In this document: positions 49,947-57,834 of the stretch, piece after piece
How the letters are laid out: each line of letters begins with the position of its first letter
How positions within the stretch are numbered: position 1 is the stretch's first letter
From: Gammaproteobacteria bacterium
GTDB lineage: Bacteria; Pseudomonadota; Gammaproteobacteria; Poriferisulfidales; GCA-002705445
Length of the DNA stretch: 63,801 nucleotides
Reading direction: 5' to 3'
Assembly: GCA_018674175.1 (NCBI GenBank)
Contig: JABHAT010000030.1
Coordinates: forward strand, 1 to 63,801
Position numbers and translations under genes: made by a program
The notes under the pieces: model-generated
Database searches by the model: none
What the model was told of the DNA's origin: nothing
What the model saw: only the letters and a program-made list of their open reading frames with translations

Positions 49947-50697
49947 TAAGTTCTACCCCAAATTTGTAAACTTCAACAAGCAACGTTGTACTCTTGCCTG
50001 TTAAATGATTATCCATCTGTTGCAACATTGGGCGATAAATTGTACCACCATAATTTTCAAACTCCGATATTGTAAGTGTTTTAAAATGCGCACCACCCCG
50101 ATTAAAGAACTCAACTTTTCGAAACTGGTTAATATCTTTATCAATATAAGCAATTAAGTACGTGTAACCTGAACGCTTATATAATGGTATCTGCTTAATC
50201 TTATCAACTTTTAAACCATCAAGTGTTATCTCTTCTAGCCATTCATAAGAATATTTACCGAGTTCTGCTGCAGTTAAATCTTCGAATGCAAATTCACTTC
50301 CAACAAACGGGCCTGATTTATTTGAAGACGAAATCCGTTTAACTCTTGCTAGTTCTGGTAAATATAACCACTGGTCATCAGAATCCAAAATTTTAGCATG
50401 AGATAATAATGCTGTTCCTTCAACATCAGGTGGTGTAAAGAATAATGTAACAGACTTATCACCGACATTTTCGTTTGGCTTCTCTAGAGTTTTAATCTCC
50501 AATTCGCGTTTAGTTGAATCTCCTGCAGAATTAGTCAATGTCATTGTTAATCTCGCTATACTGGTGCCAAAACCATTGTCCATTCGGTCAGATTTTGCAG
50601 CAATACGAAATCCTTTTTCCTGAGAAGTTTCTGCGTTTACAAATAAAGAAAAAGTTAATAATCCCATCATCAGAATAAAAGAAAATAGTTTTCTCAT
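49906..50697 (-). CDS. Outer membrane lipoprotein-sorting protein (LolA-like fold)
   Basis: A 263-residue periplasmic protein with a signal peptide (cleavage near VNA, residue 22). Recognisable segments are FFTPPDVEGTALL, DDQWLYLPELARVKRISSS and GPFVGSEFAFEDLT, characteristic of the LolA-like family coupled to MMPL/RND exporters. The fold binds lipids or lipoproteins, so it is likely a periplasmic carrier between the RND pump and the outer membrane. ATGA overlap with the RND gene. Confidence 0.8.
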   Translation of the reverse strand: MRKLFSFILMMGLLTFSLFVNAETSQEKGFRIAAKSDRMDNGFGTSIARLTMTLTNSAGDSTKRELEIKTLEKPNENVGDKSVTLFFTPPDVEGTALLSHAKILDSDDQWLYLPELARVKRISSSNKSGPFVGSEFAFEDLTAAELGKYSYEWLEEITLDGLKVDKIKQIPLYKRSGYTYLIAYIDKDINQFRKVEFFNRGGAHFKTLTISEFENYGGTIYRPMLQQMDNHLTGKSTTLLVEVYKFGVELNDNEFKSSALSQL

Positions 50698-53027
50698 GAT
50701 ATTTGTCCTTTGTGTTTATTTATTAAAAATGAAAGTAAAGTTGGCAGTACTAAGAAGTTTATAAACATTGCCAATAAAATCGCAATGCCAGTCACTAATC
50801 CCAAATCTGTATTAGGCTTGAAAGCTGATGTTGCTAGCAAAGCAAACCCAGCTGATAATATTATTGTTGTTGCCATGATAGCTGTTCCCGCCACATCGTA
50901 CGCATACAAAATACTATCATGAAAAGATTTACCTTTATGACGATAGGCTTGCATGAATTTGGAAATCAAATGTACTGTGTCATCGATAACTAGACCAATT
51001 GCCACAGCGCCGACAATTGCAATCGAAAATCCAACTGTGCCTGAGATAATAGCCCAAAGTCCAAATGTGGCGAGAATAGGAACAATATTTAAAATAACAC
51101 TCAATAGCCCAATACCAAGTGATTTAAATGATACGGCCATAATTAAAAAAATTGCTGCGATTAAAAAAATACTTCCTTTGATCATTGATTGAATATTTCT
51201 ATCTGCAATATAATTGAATAAAGACACATTGCCAGATGCAATCGCAACTGCTCCAGATGAGTTATTTTCTTCCATCCATTTAATAGCTTTTTCATTAAGA
51301 GTTCGTGCTTCAACTGTCGAAACGTCTTTAATAGTCGTGGTCACTCGCGTGCTCTGACGATCAATATTAATTCGGTCGTTTAGATCAAGACCATAGGGAA
51401 GTGAAAGTTCATATACTAGTAAATATTGGCTTGCAAGTTTTCGATTGTCTGGAATACGGTAAAATTTTTCATCATCAGCATTCAAATTTTTATTTAGTCG
51501 TTTCATAACATCCGAAATTGCATAAACATGAGCAACTTCTGGCTGGACCTTTAGCCATTCTGTAAAACGATTAACATCTTCTAAAAATTCAGGCTCAAGA
51601 ACTCCCTGAGGCTTTCCAGAATTAATCACAAATTCAATATTATCGGTTCCAAAAAAAGGTCGCGTTGCATCAATGGAGTCACGGATATCAATACCGGGGC
51701 TGAAATATTTCGACCAAACATCATTGAGCTCTAAACGTGGAATAAGTGCTATAGATGCAATACAAAAAAATACTGTTCCAAAAAAAGCTTTGTTTCGATA
51801 CTTGTATATAACTTCACCAATGGAATGAATAATTGAAGAATTTGAACTCTTACTTTTAAAAGCCTTATATTTTAAAGGTAATAAATTCATGATTGCTGGT
51901 AGGAAAGTTAAGGATAAAATCCATGCCATAAAAATACCTGCCGCAGTCATATTACCAAGATGATGAAATGGTGGTGAATCAGAAAAGTTTAAACTTAAAA
52001 ATCCAATTGCCGTTGTGATGGAAGTTAGCGTAACAGGAAATGTATTGGTTGCTACTGCCTTGACTATTGCCTCCTGCTTATTAATACCACGATGCATATA
52101 CTGTCGAAATGCAGAAAGAATATGCACAGCATCAGCTATGGCAATGGTCAAAATAATCGTCGGGGCAGACATTGATAATGGTGTAAGTTCAACCCCTGTC
52201 CAACCACCAAAACCCATACCAAAAATGGTTGATAAAATAATGATAAAAAGTCCAGACATCATCGCAAGAATAGAACGCATCATGATTAACATCACAATAA
52301 TAATTACCAAATACATTGCGGGTATAAGAGTTTCAGAATCTTGCATTCCGACCTCGCTAAATGCTGAGGACAACATTGAAGCGCCCGTAAGTTTTACTTC
52401 AATATTTGGATATTTTATTTTAATTTTATCTCGAATTTCACGCGCCATCGCTGCAGCACTCAGAACATCTTCAGCAATACTTCTATCCACCTGCAAAATA
52501 GAATTCACAATCGTGGCACCACCATCAGGTGCTGTTATAAATTTGTGCAATAGCGGTTCGTTTTCTGCAATGCTTTTCAGTCGGCGCATCTGATTAGGTA
52601 GACCAATTTCCTTCTTGTCAAAAATCAAATCTTCAACAATAAGATCATCACCTTCTGAATAAGTGTGCTGGAAGTTTGTCAAACTATCTACACGGGAGAC
52701 GAAAGGAAGATTCCAAGCCTGATTTGTTATATCGTGAACTGCTTCAATAACATGGGGTTGATAAATATCACCTTCTTTTGGGATTATAACAAAGCTGACA
52801 TTATCTGCCTTCCCAAATGTAGCTTCAAAATTTAAAAATCTTTGTAATTCAGGATTTTCTTCACCAAAAAAAATCTGATAATCTCCCGAGAAGGTAAGAT
52901 TTTTAGCACCATATCCACCAAACAACGTCAGCATTATACACAAGGAAATAGTTAGCAATTTTCGTGTCACTGCAAATTCAGCAACTTTTTCACCCAAAAA
53001 TTCAACGTTCCTTGCGATATGCGCCAT
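50694..53027 (-). CDS. MMPL-type RND transporter
   Basis: A 777-residue inner-membrane exporter with the two-fold RND layout: TM1 (about 22-42), a periplasmic domain, TM2-6 (about 230-385), then TM7, a second periplasmic domain and TM8-12 (about 625-770). The membrane aspartates expected for proton coupling are visible in IADAVHILSAF and GLVIDDTVHLISKF. Much shorter than AcrB and closer to sterol-sensing-domain/hopanoid-type exporters, so a hydrophobic lipid-like substrate is likely. First gene of the operon, 42 bases after tRNA-Val. Confidence 0.88.
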   Translation of the reverse strand: MAHIARNVEFLGEKVAEFAVTRKLLTISLCIMLTLFGGYGAKNLTFSGDYQIFFGEENPELQRFLNFEATFGKADNVSFVIIPKEGDIYQPHVIEAVHDITNQAWNLPFVSRVDSLTNFQHTYSEGDDLIVEDLIFDKKEIGLPNQMRRLKSIAENEPLLHKFITAPDGGATIVNSILQVDRSIAEDVLSAAAMAREIRDKIKIKYPNIEVKLTGASMLSSAFSEVGMQDSETLIPAMYLVIIIVMLIMMRSILAMMSGLFIIILSTIFGMGFGGWTGVELTPLSMSAPTIILTIAIADAVHILSAFRQYMHRGINKQEAIVKAVATNTFPVTLTSITTAIGFLSLNFSDSPPFHHLGNMTAAGIFMAWILSLTFLPAIMNLLPLKYKAFKSKSSNSSIIHSIGEVIYKYRNKAFFGTVFFCIASIALIPRLELNDVWSKYFSPGIDIRDSIDATRPFFGTDNIEFVINSGKPQGVLEPEFLEDVNRFTEWLKVQPEVAHVYAISDVMKRLNKNLNADDEKFYRIPDNRKLASQYLLVYELSLPYGLDLNDRINIDRQSTRVTTTIKDVSTVEARTLNEKAIKWMEENNSSGAVAIASGNVSLFNYIADRNIQSMIKGSIFLIAAIFLIMAVSFKSLGIGLLSVILNIVPILATFGLWAIISGTVGFSIAIVGAVAIGLVIDDTVHLISKFMQAYRHKGKSFHDSILYAYDVAGTAIMATTIILSAGFALLATSAFKPNTDLGLVTGIAILLAMFINFLVLPTLLSFLINKHKGQIS

Positions 53028-53069
53028 AGTTTTATCCTTGATAAATAATACTAGGTTGTTGTTAGGCTA

Positions 53070-53146
<77 letters not shown>

Positions 53147-53152
53147 TTTTAA

Positions 53153-53171
53153 AAATGTTAATATAACATTT
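53153..53171. promoter_or_regulatory. 19-bp palindrome between tRNA-Val and the Dabb gene
   Basis: AAATGTTA (53153-53160) and TAACATTT (53164-53171) form a perfect 8-bp inverted repeat around ATA. It sits 6 bases upstream of the tRNA-Val 5' end, and a TATAAT (53173-53178) for the rightward gene follows at once. It could be a regulator site or simply part of the divergent promoters. Confidence 0.3.
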
Positions 53172-53220
53172 ATATAATATTCATGCATAATAGCATTAAT
53201 TTATAGTTAAAAAATTTTTT

Positions 53221-53619
53221 ATGAAGACACTGAATAAATATATAGCTATTTTAATCATTTTTGGATTTACAACTTCTTCAAGTTACGCAGAAGAATTTGT
53301 GAATGAAAAACCCGTATATCACGTAGTATTGATTTGGCTAAAAACGTATAGAAACGAAATGAGAATAAATAAAGTTATTAATGCTAGCAAAGAGCTTAAA
53401 AATATTCCTGGAGTTTTAGAGGTATCTACTGGCAAAGTTTTGAGAAGTGCGCGAGTAATAGTAGATGATACTTTCGACGTTAGTATAATAATAAAATTTG
53501 CATCTAAAGAATACTTGAAGGACTATCTAGTTCATCCTATTCATATTAAAATTGCAAATGAAGTTATTAAACCGCTAGCTAATAAAATCACGGTTTATGA
53601 CACAATTATTCAAGAATAA
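53221..53619 (+). CDS. Exported Dabb-domain (stress-responsive alpha/beta barrel) protein
   Basis: A 132-residue protein with a signal peptide (residues 1-23, cleavage after SSYA). The rest matches a dimeric alpha/beta-barrel Dabb domain: YHVVLIWLK at the start, IPGVLEVSTG, the strand DVSIIIKFAS, the helix with HPIHIK, and a final VYDTI strand. Most Dabb proteins are cytoplasmic, so export is unusual. AT content is back to the genomic norm. Function unknown. Confidence 0.7.
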   Translation: MKTLNKYIAILIIFGFTTSSSYAEEFVNEKPVYHVVLIWLKTYRNEMRINKVINASKELKNIPGVLEVSTGKVLRSARVIVDDTFDVSIIIKFASKEYLKDYLVHPIHIKIANEVIKPLANKITVYDTIIQE

Positions 53620-53633
53620 ATTAAAGGAAAACC

Positions 53634-54752
53634 ATGGAGCTAATTTTTCACAAATCTGAAAAGTATATTGATGAAGACATTTTTTATTACATAAGTGATC
53701 AAAGAGATAAACACTCTATGATTAAACCTAGTAAAGATAATTTGATAAGTATGACAGTAGAATCTGAAAACTTAGCACCACCAAATAAAAAAGATATATC
53801 TAACGTTCTTTACCCATTTGAAAAAAATAGTATTGATAAAATATATATAGGGTTAAGTTTTCCATTATTCTCTAATAACTGGGCAGCATCATATCTTAGA
53901 TATTTACTAAAAATAATAAAAAAAGATGGCTCAATTATATTACCTGTCTATCCTGAAGAACAAGCTGATGAAAAGGGAATGTGGTCAAGAAGTTTCCTAG
54001 AAAATATTTTTACTAGTAGGACTGGGTGGAAAGGAATGAATAATGTTTGGGCTGAAAATGATGGTGTAATGTCAATGCGAATAGGTAAGAAGTTTCCTAC
54101 AAAAATTAATAGTACTTTAAATTTTTTTATAGAAGAGACTGGAAATCAAATTTCTAGAGATCAACTTATAAACGAAAATAAAAATTATTTAAGTGTTGTT
54201 AAAAATATTTGGTCAACAAGTAAAATGAGTTCAATAGTTGAAAAAATAATTCAAGATAATTTTTCTAATAAAAAGATTATTTTTTGCGATATCGGAGAAA
54301 ATCCATCTTTACCATTTGAAATAAACGTAAGCAGTTATATAAATCTAGATAGCACCATAATTATGACTGGTAATACTGACGAATATAACAAGCTAAGTAA
54401 TTACTTTTCTTACAGAGATACAAAATCATATCAAAAAATTGATAAACAAGATTTAGAAAAATTATCTCTTCTTAAACCAAACATCATTTCTATTATTTAT
54501 AATAAAGATAATGCTGAAATACTTAACAAGGTATTAAATACAACACCTGATTCTATAATTATTTTTTATGGTAATTTGGGAGAAAAGAAAGATTTATATA
54601 ATAGCTATGATGTTTGCATATACTCTTCTATTGTTGCTACTAAGCTAGATTCTAATAAAATTATAAATCACTATTCAGATATAATTGAAGAAGAAATAAA
54701 TAGCGAAGAAAATAATGAAGACAATAAAATTTATGTTTTAACTCCAAAATAA
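53634..54752 (+). CDS. Unrecognised 372-residue protein, possibly methyltransferase-like
   Basis: I do not recognise this family. An AAAGGA site precedes the ATG. Residues 55-155 look like the last half of a class I methyltransferase sheet (NSIDKIYIGLSFPLF, a helix, KKDGSIILPVYPEEQ, then a tail with DGVMSMRIGKK). Residues 210-320 form a second alternating strand/helix region (KKIIFCDIGE, STIIMTGN, PNIISIIYN, SIIIFYGN). No GxGxG SAM loop is visible in either. No signal peptide or membrane helix. It is separated by one base from the nuclease gene, implying a common operon. Confidence 0.7.
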   Translation: MELIFHKSEKYIDEDIFYYISDQRDKHSMIKPSKDNLISMTVESENLAPPNKKDISNVLYPFEKNSIDKIYIGLSFPLFSNNWAASYLRYLLKIIKKDGSIILPVYPEEQADEKGMWSRSFLENIFTSRTGWKGMNNVWAENDGVMSMRIGKKFPTKINSTLNFFIEETGNQISRDQLINENKNYLSVVKNIWSTSKMSSIVEKIIQDNFSNKKIIFCDIGENPSLPFEINVSSYINLDSTIIMTGNTDEYNKLSNYFSYRDTKSYQKIDKQDLEKLSLLKPNIISIIYNKDNAEILNKVLNTTPDSIIIFYGNLGEKKDLYNSYDVCIYSSIVATKLDSNKIINHYSDIIEEEINSEENNEDNKIYVLTPK

Positions 54753-54753
54753 T

Positions 54754-55530
54754 ATGGCATTTAAAAAATACTCTAGGAACCCATATAACCCTTTATCTGA
54801 TAAACCTTATAAGTTATCAAGGTCTAGAATAGACAATTACTTAAATTGCCCGAGATGTTTTTATATGCATGAAAGAAAAGGAATAAAAGCTCCCTCGGGT
54901 CCAACTTTTTCATTAAATAATGCTGTAGATAATTTATACAAAAATGAATTTGATATTTATAGGAAAGAAAAAAAATCGCATCCAATTATGATAAAAAATA
55001 ATTTGGAATGCATTCCTTATGAAAATGAAAATTTGTCGACTTGGAGAAATGCTTTCAAAGGAATTCAATGGCGTGATGAAAAAACAAATTTTTTATTTTT
55101 TGGTGGTATAGATGATATATGGATAAATAAAGAAGATGAGCTTCATATTGTTGATTATAAAGCAACTGCAAAAAAAACTTTTAAACCTAATTTTGATACA
55201 GGATGGGAGGTTTGCTACAAGAGGCAGTTAGAGATATATCAGTGGTTATTTAAAAAAAATGGATTTAAAGTTTCTGACATTGGTTATATTATTTATGCAA
55301 ACGGAAAGTCTGACGAAAGAGATTTTGGTGGTAATTTAAAATTTGAAGAACACCTTTTCCCTTTAGTTTGTAATACAGATTGGATTGACAAAATTATTCA
55401 AGAAATTTATGAATGCTTAAATTCTGATAATTTACCAAAGAGCGGTGGTGGCTGGAATGGGGAAGGTTGTGAGCAGTGCTCTTACAAGAAAAAGTTATTT
55501 AATATTTTTAAATCACATACACAGAAATAA
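54754..55530 (+). CDS. Stand-alone PD-(D/E)XK nuclease (RecB/Cas4-like)
   Basis: A 258-residue protein with the RecB-nuclease fold: KLSRSRIDNYLNCPRCFY (residues 20-37), GGIDDIWIN (Asp120/121), HIVDYKAT (Asp134, Lys136) and the RQLEIYQWL motif (Gln158, Tyr162). Four cysteines, Cys32/Cys35 at one end and Cys239/Cys242 at the other, are placed as in iron-sulfur nucleases such as Cas4 and AddB, though the spacing differs (2+2 rather than 1+3). No cas genes or CRISPR repeats are nearby. Catalytic residues look intact; the biological role is unknown. Confidence 0.82.
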   Translation: MAFKKYSRNPYNPLSDKPYKLSRSRIDNYLNCPRCFYMHERKGIKAPSGPTFSLNNAVDNLYKNEFDIYRKEKKSHPIMIKNNLECIPYENENLSTWRNAFKGIQWRDEKTNFLFFGGIDDIWINKEDELHIVDYKATAKKTFKPNFDTGWEVCYKRQLEIYQWLFKKNGFKVSDIGYIIYANGKSDERDFGGNLKFEEHLFPLVCNTDWIDKIIQEIYECLNSDNLPKSGGGWNGEGCEQCSYKKKLFNIFKSHTQK

Positions 55531-55534
55531 TTCT

Positions 55535-55822
55535 TTAAGAAAATACTGCAGAAAAGTACGGTATCCATGAGTATATTATTATTACTGTGAGTCCTATTTC
55601 AAATATCATGATCTTCTTGAAAAAAGCAGACTCATAGGGTGACTCTGCTGAAGATACTTTGACAATAACCATTACTATATCAAACATTAATACCATAATA
55701 TAAATTGGTAAAGTTGCCGGTATAGCTAAGGTCAAAATAGTACCTATAGAGTCATCTAATAAAAGTTGTGTGTCTTTTTCTTGGGCAAATATTAAGAAAA
55801 CGAATCCAAGAAGCAACAGCAT
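55535..55822 (-). CDS. Small membrane protein downstream of sat
   Basis: A 95-residue hydrophobic protein with three predicted membrane segments (about 2-15, 27-53 and 70-94). I do not recognise the family. ATG 55822 gives a start with no positive N-terminus, but the frame continues upstream to the sat stop and encodes a basic stretch (IFIKKISLLRF) after an AAGGA site, so a rare ATT/ATA start near 55855-55864 is conceivable. It is in the sat operon, suggesting a link to sulfur metabolism, and is convergent with the nuclease gene. Confidence 0.6.
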   Translation of the reverse strand: MLLLLGFVFLIFAQEKDTQLLLDDSIGTILTLAIPATLPIYIMVLMFDIVMVIVKVSSAESPYESAFFKKIMIFEIGLTVIIIYSWIPYFSAVFS

Positions 55823-55867
55823 AAATCTTAGTAAGCTAATTTTTTTTATAAATATGTTAATAATCCT

Positions 55868-57049
55868 TTATTCCTTCATATAATGTTTCATTAAAACTTC
55901 TGCTACCTCTGGTCTTGCAAATTCTTTTGGCAAGTCCTCTCCCTTTGATAACATTTCTCTCACTTTTGTTCCAGATAAAATTACAAAATCGTCTTTTGTG
56001 TGATCTTCCACATCTCTCATCATAACAACTTTATTTAGTTTTTTTGAATAAGCTGTGTGGTCTGCTTTGAAAATTTTTATTAAAAGTGCATCTTTTGGAA
56101 CACTATCAAATATGTCTTGCGCATCAAATGCACCATAAAAGTCTCCTACACCAGCATGGTCTCTACCAACTATTAAATAACTACATCCACAATTTTGTCT
56201 AAAAACAGCATGCAGTAAAGCCTCTCTTGGTCCTGCATAAAGCATATCAAATCCATATCCAGTTATCATTACATAATCTTTTGGAAAATAATGATCAACC
56301 ATAGTTCTTATCGCGGAATCTCTAACGTCAGCTGGAATATCACCAGGTTTTAATTTACCTAATAACATATGTATTAGTATTCCGTCTGCATTGACTCTTT
56401 CGCCAGCCATTCTACATAATTCTTCATGCGCTCTGTGCATTGGATTTCTAGTTTGAAAAGCAACAACATTTTTCCAACCTTTAGATTCTATCGATGATCT
56501 AATTTGCATTGCTGTCCTAAAAGTTTCTCCAAAATCTTTTTCGAAATAACTATAGTTAATTACACTAACATCACCACTTATTAATGTATCGCCTTGCTCA
56601 TAAAATGTTTGTACTCCAGGATGACTTTTATCTTTTGTGCCATAGATTTTTTCAACAATATTATTGATTTCTTCCTCGGTAAGTTTCTCTATTTTATCAA
56701 CTTTTTGTATAGCAATTATTTGCTCTCCTTCGACATTTGGATCTATTAAAGCTATTTCTTCACCCTCTTTAAAATCCAAATCTTGGTTTGTTAAATTTAC
56801 TACTGGAGTTGGCCAAAAAAGACCTTTTTCTAGCTTCATGTTATTTGCCACAGAAATAACATCATTTTTCCCCATGAAACCTTCCAAAGGGGTAAAGTAT
56901 CCGGCTCCAAGCATTACTAGATTCGCTGCAGCAGCTGAGTTAACAGTCATTTTTTTCATTGTTTTAGCAGAATCTAAAAGAGCAACTTTCTCTTCTTCAG
57001 TATTTACAATTTTTGGCATTAGCTCTTCTGAGCCATGTGGTTTTATCAT
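55868..57049 (-). CDS. sat: ATP sulfurylase (sulfate adenylyltransferase), dissimilatory type
   Basis: A 393-residue single-domain enzyme interconverting APS + PPi and ATP + sulfate. Conserved sites: GAGYFTPLEGFM, the nucleotide motif AFQTRNPMHRAHEELCRMA, MLLGKLKPGDIP, GRDHAGVGDFYG and LSGTKVREMLSKG. It resembles the Allochromatium oxidative Sat closely across its length, unlike CysDN. In sulfur oxidisers it recovers ATP from APS made by AprAB; apr genes are not in this window. AAGGGG precedes the ATG. Confidence 0.95.
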   Translation of the reverse strand: MIKPHGSEELMPKIVNTEEEKVALLDSAKTMKKMTVNSAAAANLVMLGAGYFTPLEGFMGKNDVISVANNMKLEKGLFWPTPVVNLTNQDLDFKEGEEIALIDPNVEGEQIIAIQKVDKIEKLTEEEINNIVEKIYGTKDKSHPGVQTFYEQGDTLISGDVSVINYSYFEKDFGETFRTAMQIRSSIESKGWKNVVAFQTRNPMHRAHEELCRMAGERVNADGILIHMLLGKLKPGDIPADVRDSAIRTMVDHYFPKDYVMITGYGFDMLYAGPREALLHAVFRQNCGCSYLIVGRDHAGVGDFYGAFDAQDIFDSVPKDALLIKIFKADHTAYSKKLNKVVMMRDVEDHTKDDFVILSGTKVREMLSKGEDLPKEFARPEVAEVLMKHYMKE

Positions 57050-57082
57050 TTTTTTCCCCTTGATCTTATGGCTTAGCGCCTT

Positions 57083-57137
57083 ATTATAATTTCTTTATTA
57101 TTCTCGTTACGGTATGATTATCTCATATTTATATAAT
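57083..57137. promoter_or_regulatory. Divergent -10 elements between sat and rpe
   Basis: The 114-base gap has TATAAT on the minus strand (57088-57083) for sat and TATAAT on the plus strand (57132-57137) for rpe-trp. I find no good -35 box at the right distance for either. A short inverted repeat GGC-TTAGC-GCC (57070-57080) lies in the sat leader. No trp leader peptide or attenuator is apparent. Confidence 0.35.
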
Positions 57138-57163
57138 ACTAAAAAACACACACTTAAACTAAG

Positions 57164-57829
57164 ATGAAAAATTTTATAGCCCCATCAATTTTATCTGCAA
57201 ACTTTGCAGAACTCGGCAAAGAGGTTGATGATGTAATATTAGCAGGTGCTGATATTATTCATTTTGATGTTATGGATAATCACTATGTTCCAAATCTAAC
57301 CATAGGGCCAATGGTATGTAAATCGCTAGTAGATTATGGGGTAGAAAAACCTATAGATGTTCATTTAATGATAACCCCTGTCGATGATCTAATAATAAAA
57401 TTTTGTGAAGCCGGGGCATCAATGGTTTCTTTTCACCCTGAAGCAACAGAAAATATTAATAAAAGTATAGAACTTATAAAAAGTAGAGATTGTAAAGTTG
57501 GTGTTGCTCTCAATCCGGCTTCTCCACTTTCATTAATAGAACCTATTTTAGATAAAATAGATTTTATTCTAATAATGTCTGTTAACCCTGGTTTTGGTGG
57601 GCAAAAATTTATTCCTGAATCATTAGATAAGATAAAAAAATGCAAAGACATGATTGATGACTCTGGTTATAGCATTCAAATTGAAGTTGACGGCGGCATA
57701 GGAATTGAAAATATTAAGGCAGTTAAAAAAGCTGGTGCAAATATGTTTGTTGCAGGCTCAGCTATATTTAATTCTGATAACTATAAAGATGCTATTAAAA
57801 AAATGAAACAAGAGATTTCTGCTGGCTAA
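57164..57829 (+). CDS. rpe: Ribulose-phosphate 3-epimerase
   Basis: A 221-residue TIM-barrel enzyme of the pentose phosphate pathway, and of the Calvin cycle where present. IAPSILSANFAEL, HFDVMDNHYVPNLTIG, DVHLMITP, MSVNPGFGGQKF and EVDGGI carry the catalytic and metal-binding residues. It heads the trp operon, a common arrangement, but the phosphoglycolate phosphatase gene often found between rpe and trpE is absent. Confidence 0.97.
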   Translation: MKNFIAPSILSANFAELGKEVDDVILAGADIIHFDVMDNHYVPNLTIGPMVCKSLVDYGVEKPIDVHLMITPVDDLIIKFCEAGASMVSFHPEATENINKSIELIKSRDCKVGVALNPASPLSLIEPILDKIDFILIMSVNPGFGGQKFIPESLDKIKKCKDMIDDSGYSIQIEVDGGIGIENIKAVKKAGANMFVAGSAIFNSDNYKDAIKKMKQEISAG

Positions 57830-57834
57830 AAAAA

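Larger units (their letters stand above)
48732..53027 (-). other. Candidate acquired segment: three-gene RND export operon
   Basis: This segment has visibly higher GC (about 33-47% in lines I counted, against about 30% around) and uses CGN arginine codons more freely. It is bounded by the 3' end of tRNA-Val on one side and a 14-bp tandem repeat before thrS on the other. No integrase, transposase or tRNA-derived att copy is visible, so the mode of arrival is unknown. Confidence 0.45.

Noticed and set aside
52015-52593. 192-codon open frame on the plus strand inside the RND gene
   Set aside because: It is antisense to the conserved transmembrane coding region of the RND protein, has no ribosome-binding site and no recognisable domain; higher GC makes long antisense frames likelier.
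53634-55530. Restriction-modification system (methyltransferase plus nuclease)
   Set aside because: The first protein has no visible SAM-binding GxGxG loop or DNA-methyltransferase (D/N)PP(Y/F) motif, so calling it a restriction-modification pair would go beyond the evidence.
54754-55530. Cas4 of a CRISPR system
   Set aside because: No repeats or other cas genes are present and the cysteine spacing differs from Cas4; stand-alone members of this nuclease group are common.
56664-57089. 141-codon plus-strand frame opposite sat
   Set aside because: Antisense to conserved N-terminal Sat sequence, with no family match or start signal.
57050-57834. trp leader peptide/attenuator
   Set aside because: No short frame with tandem Trp codons and no competing hairpins seen before rpe or between rpe and trpE.
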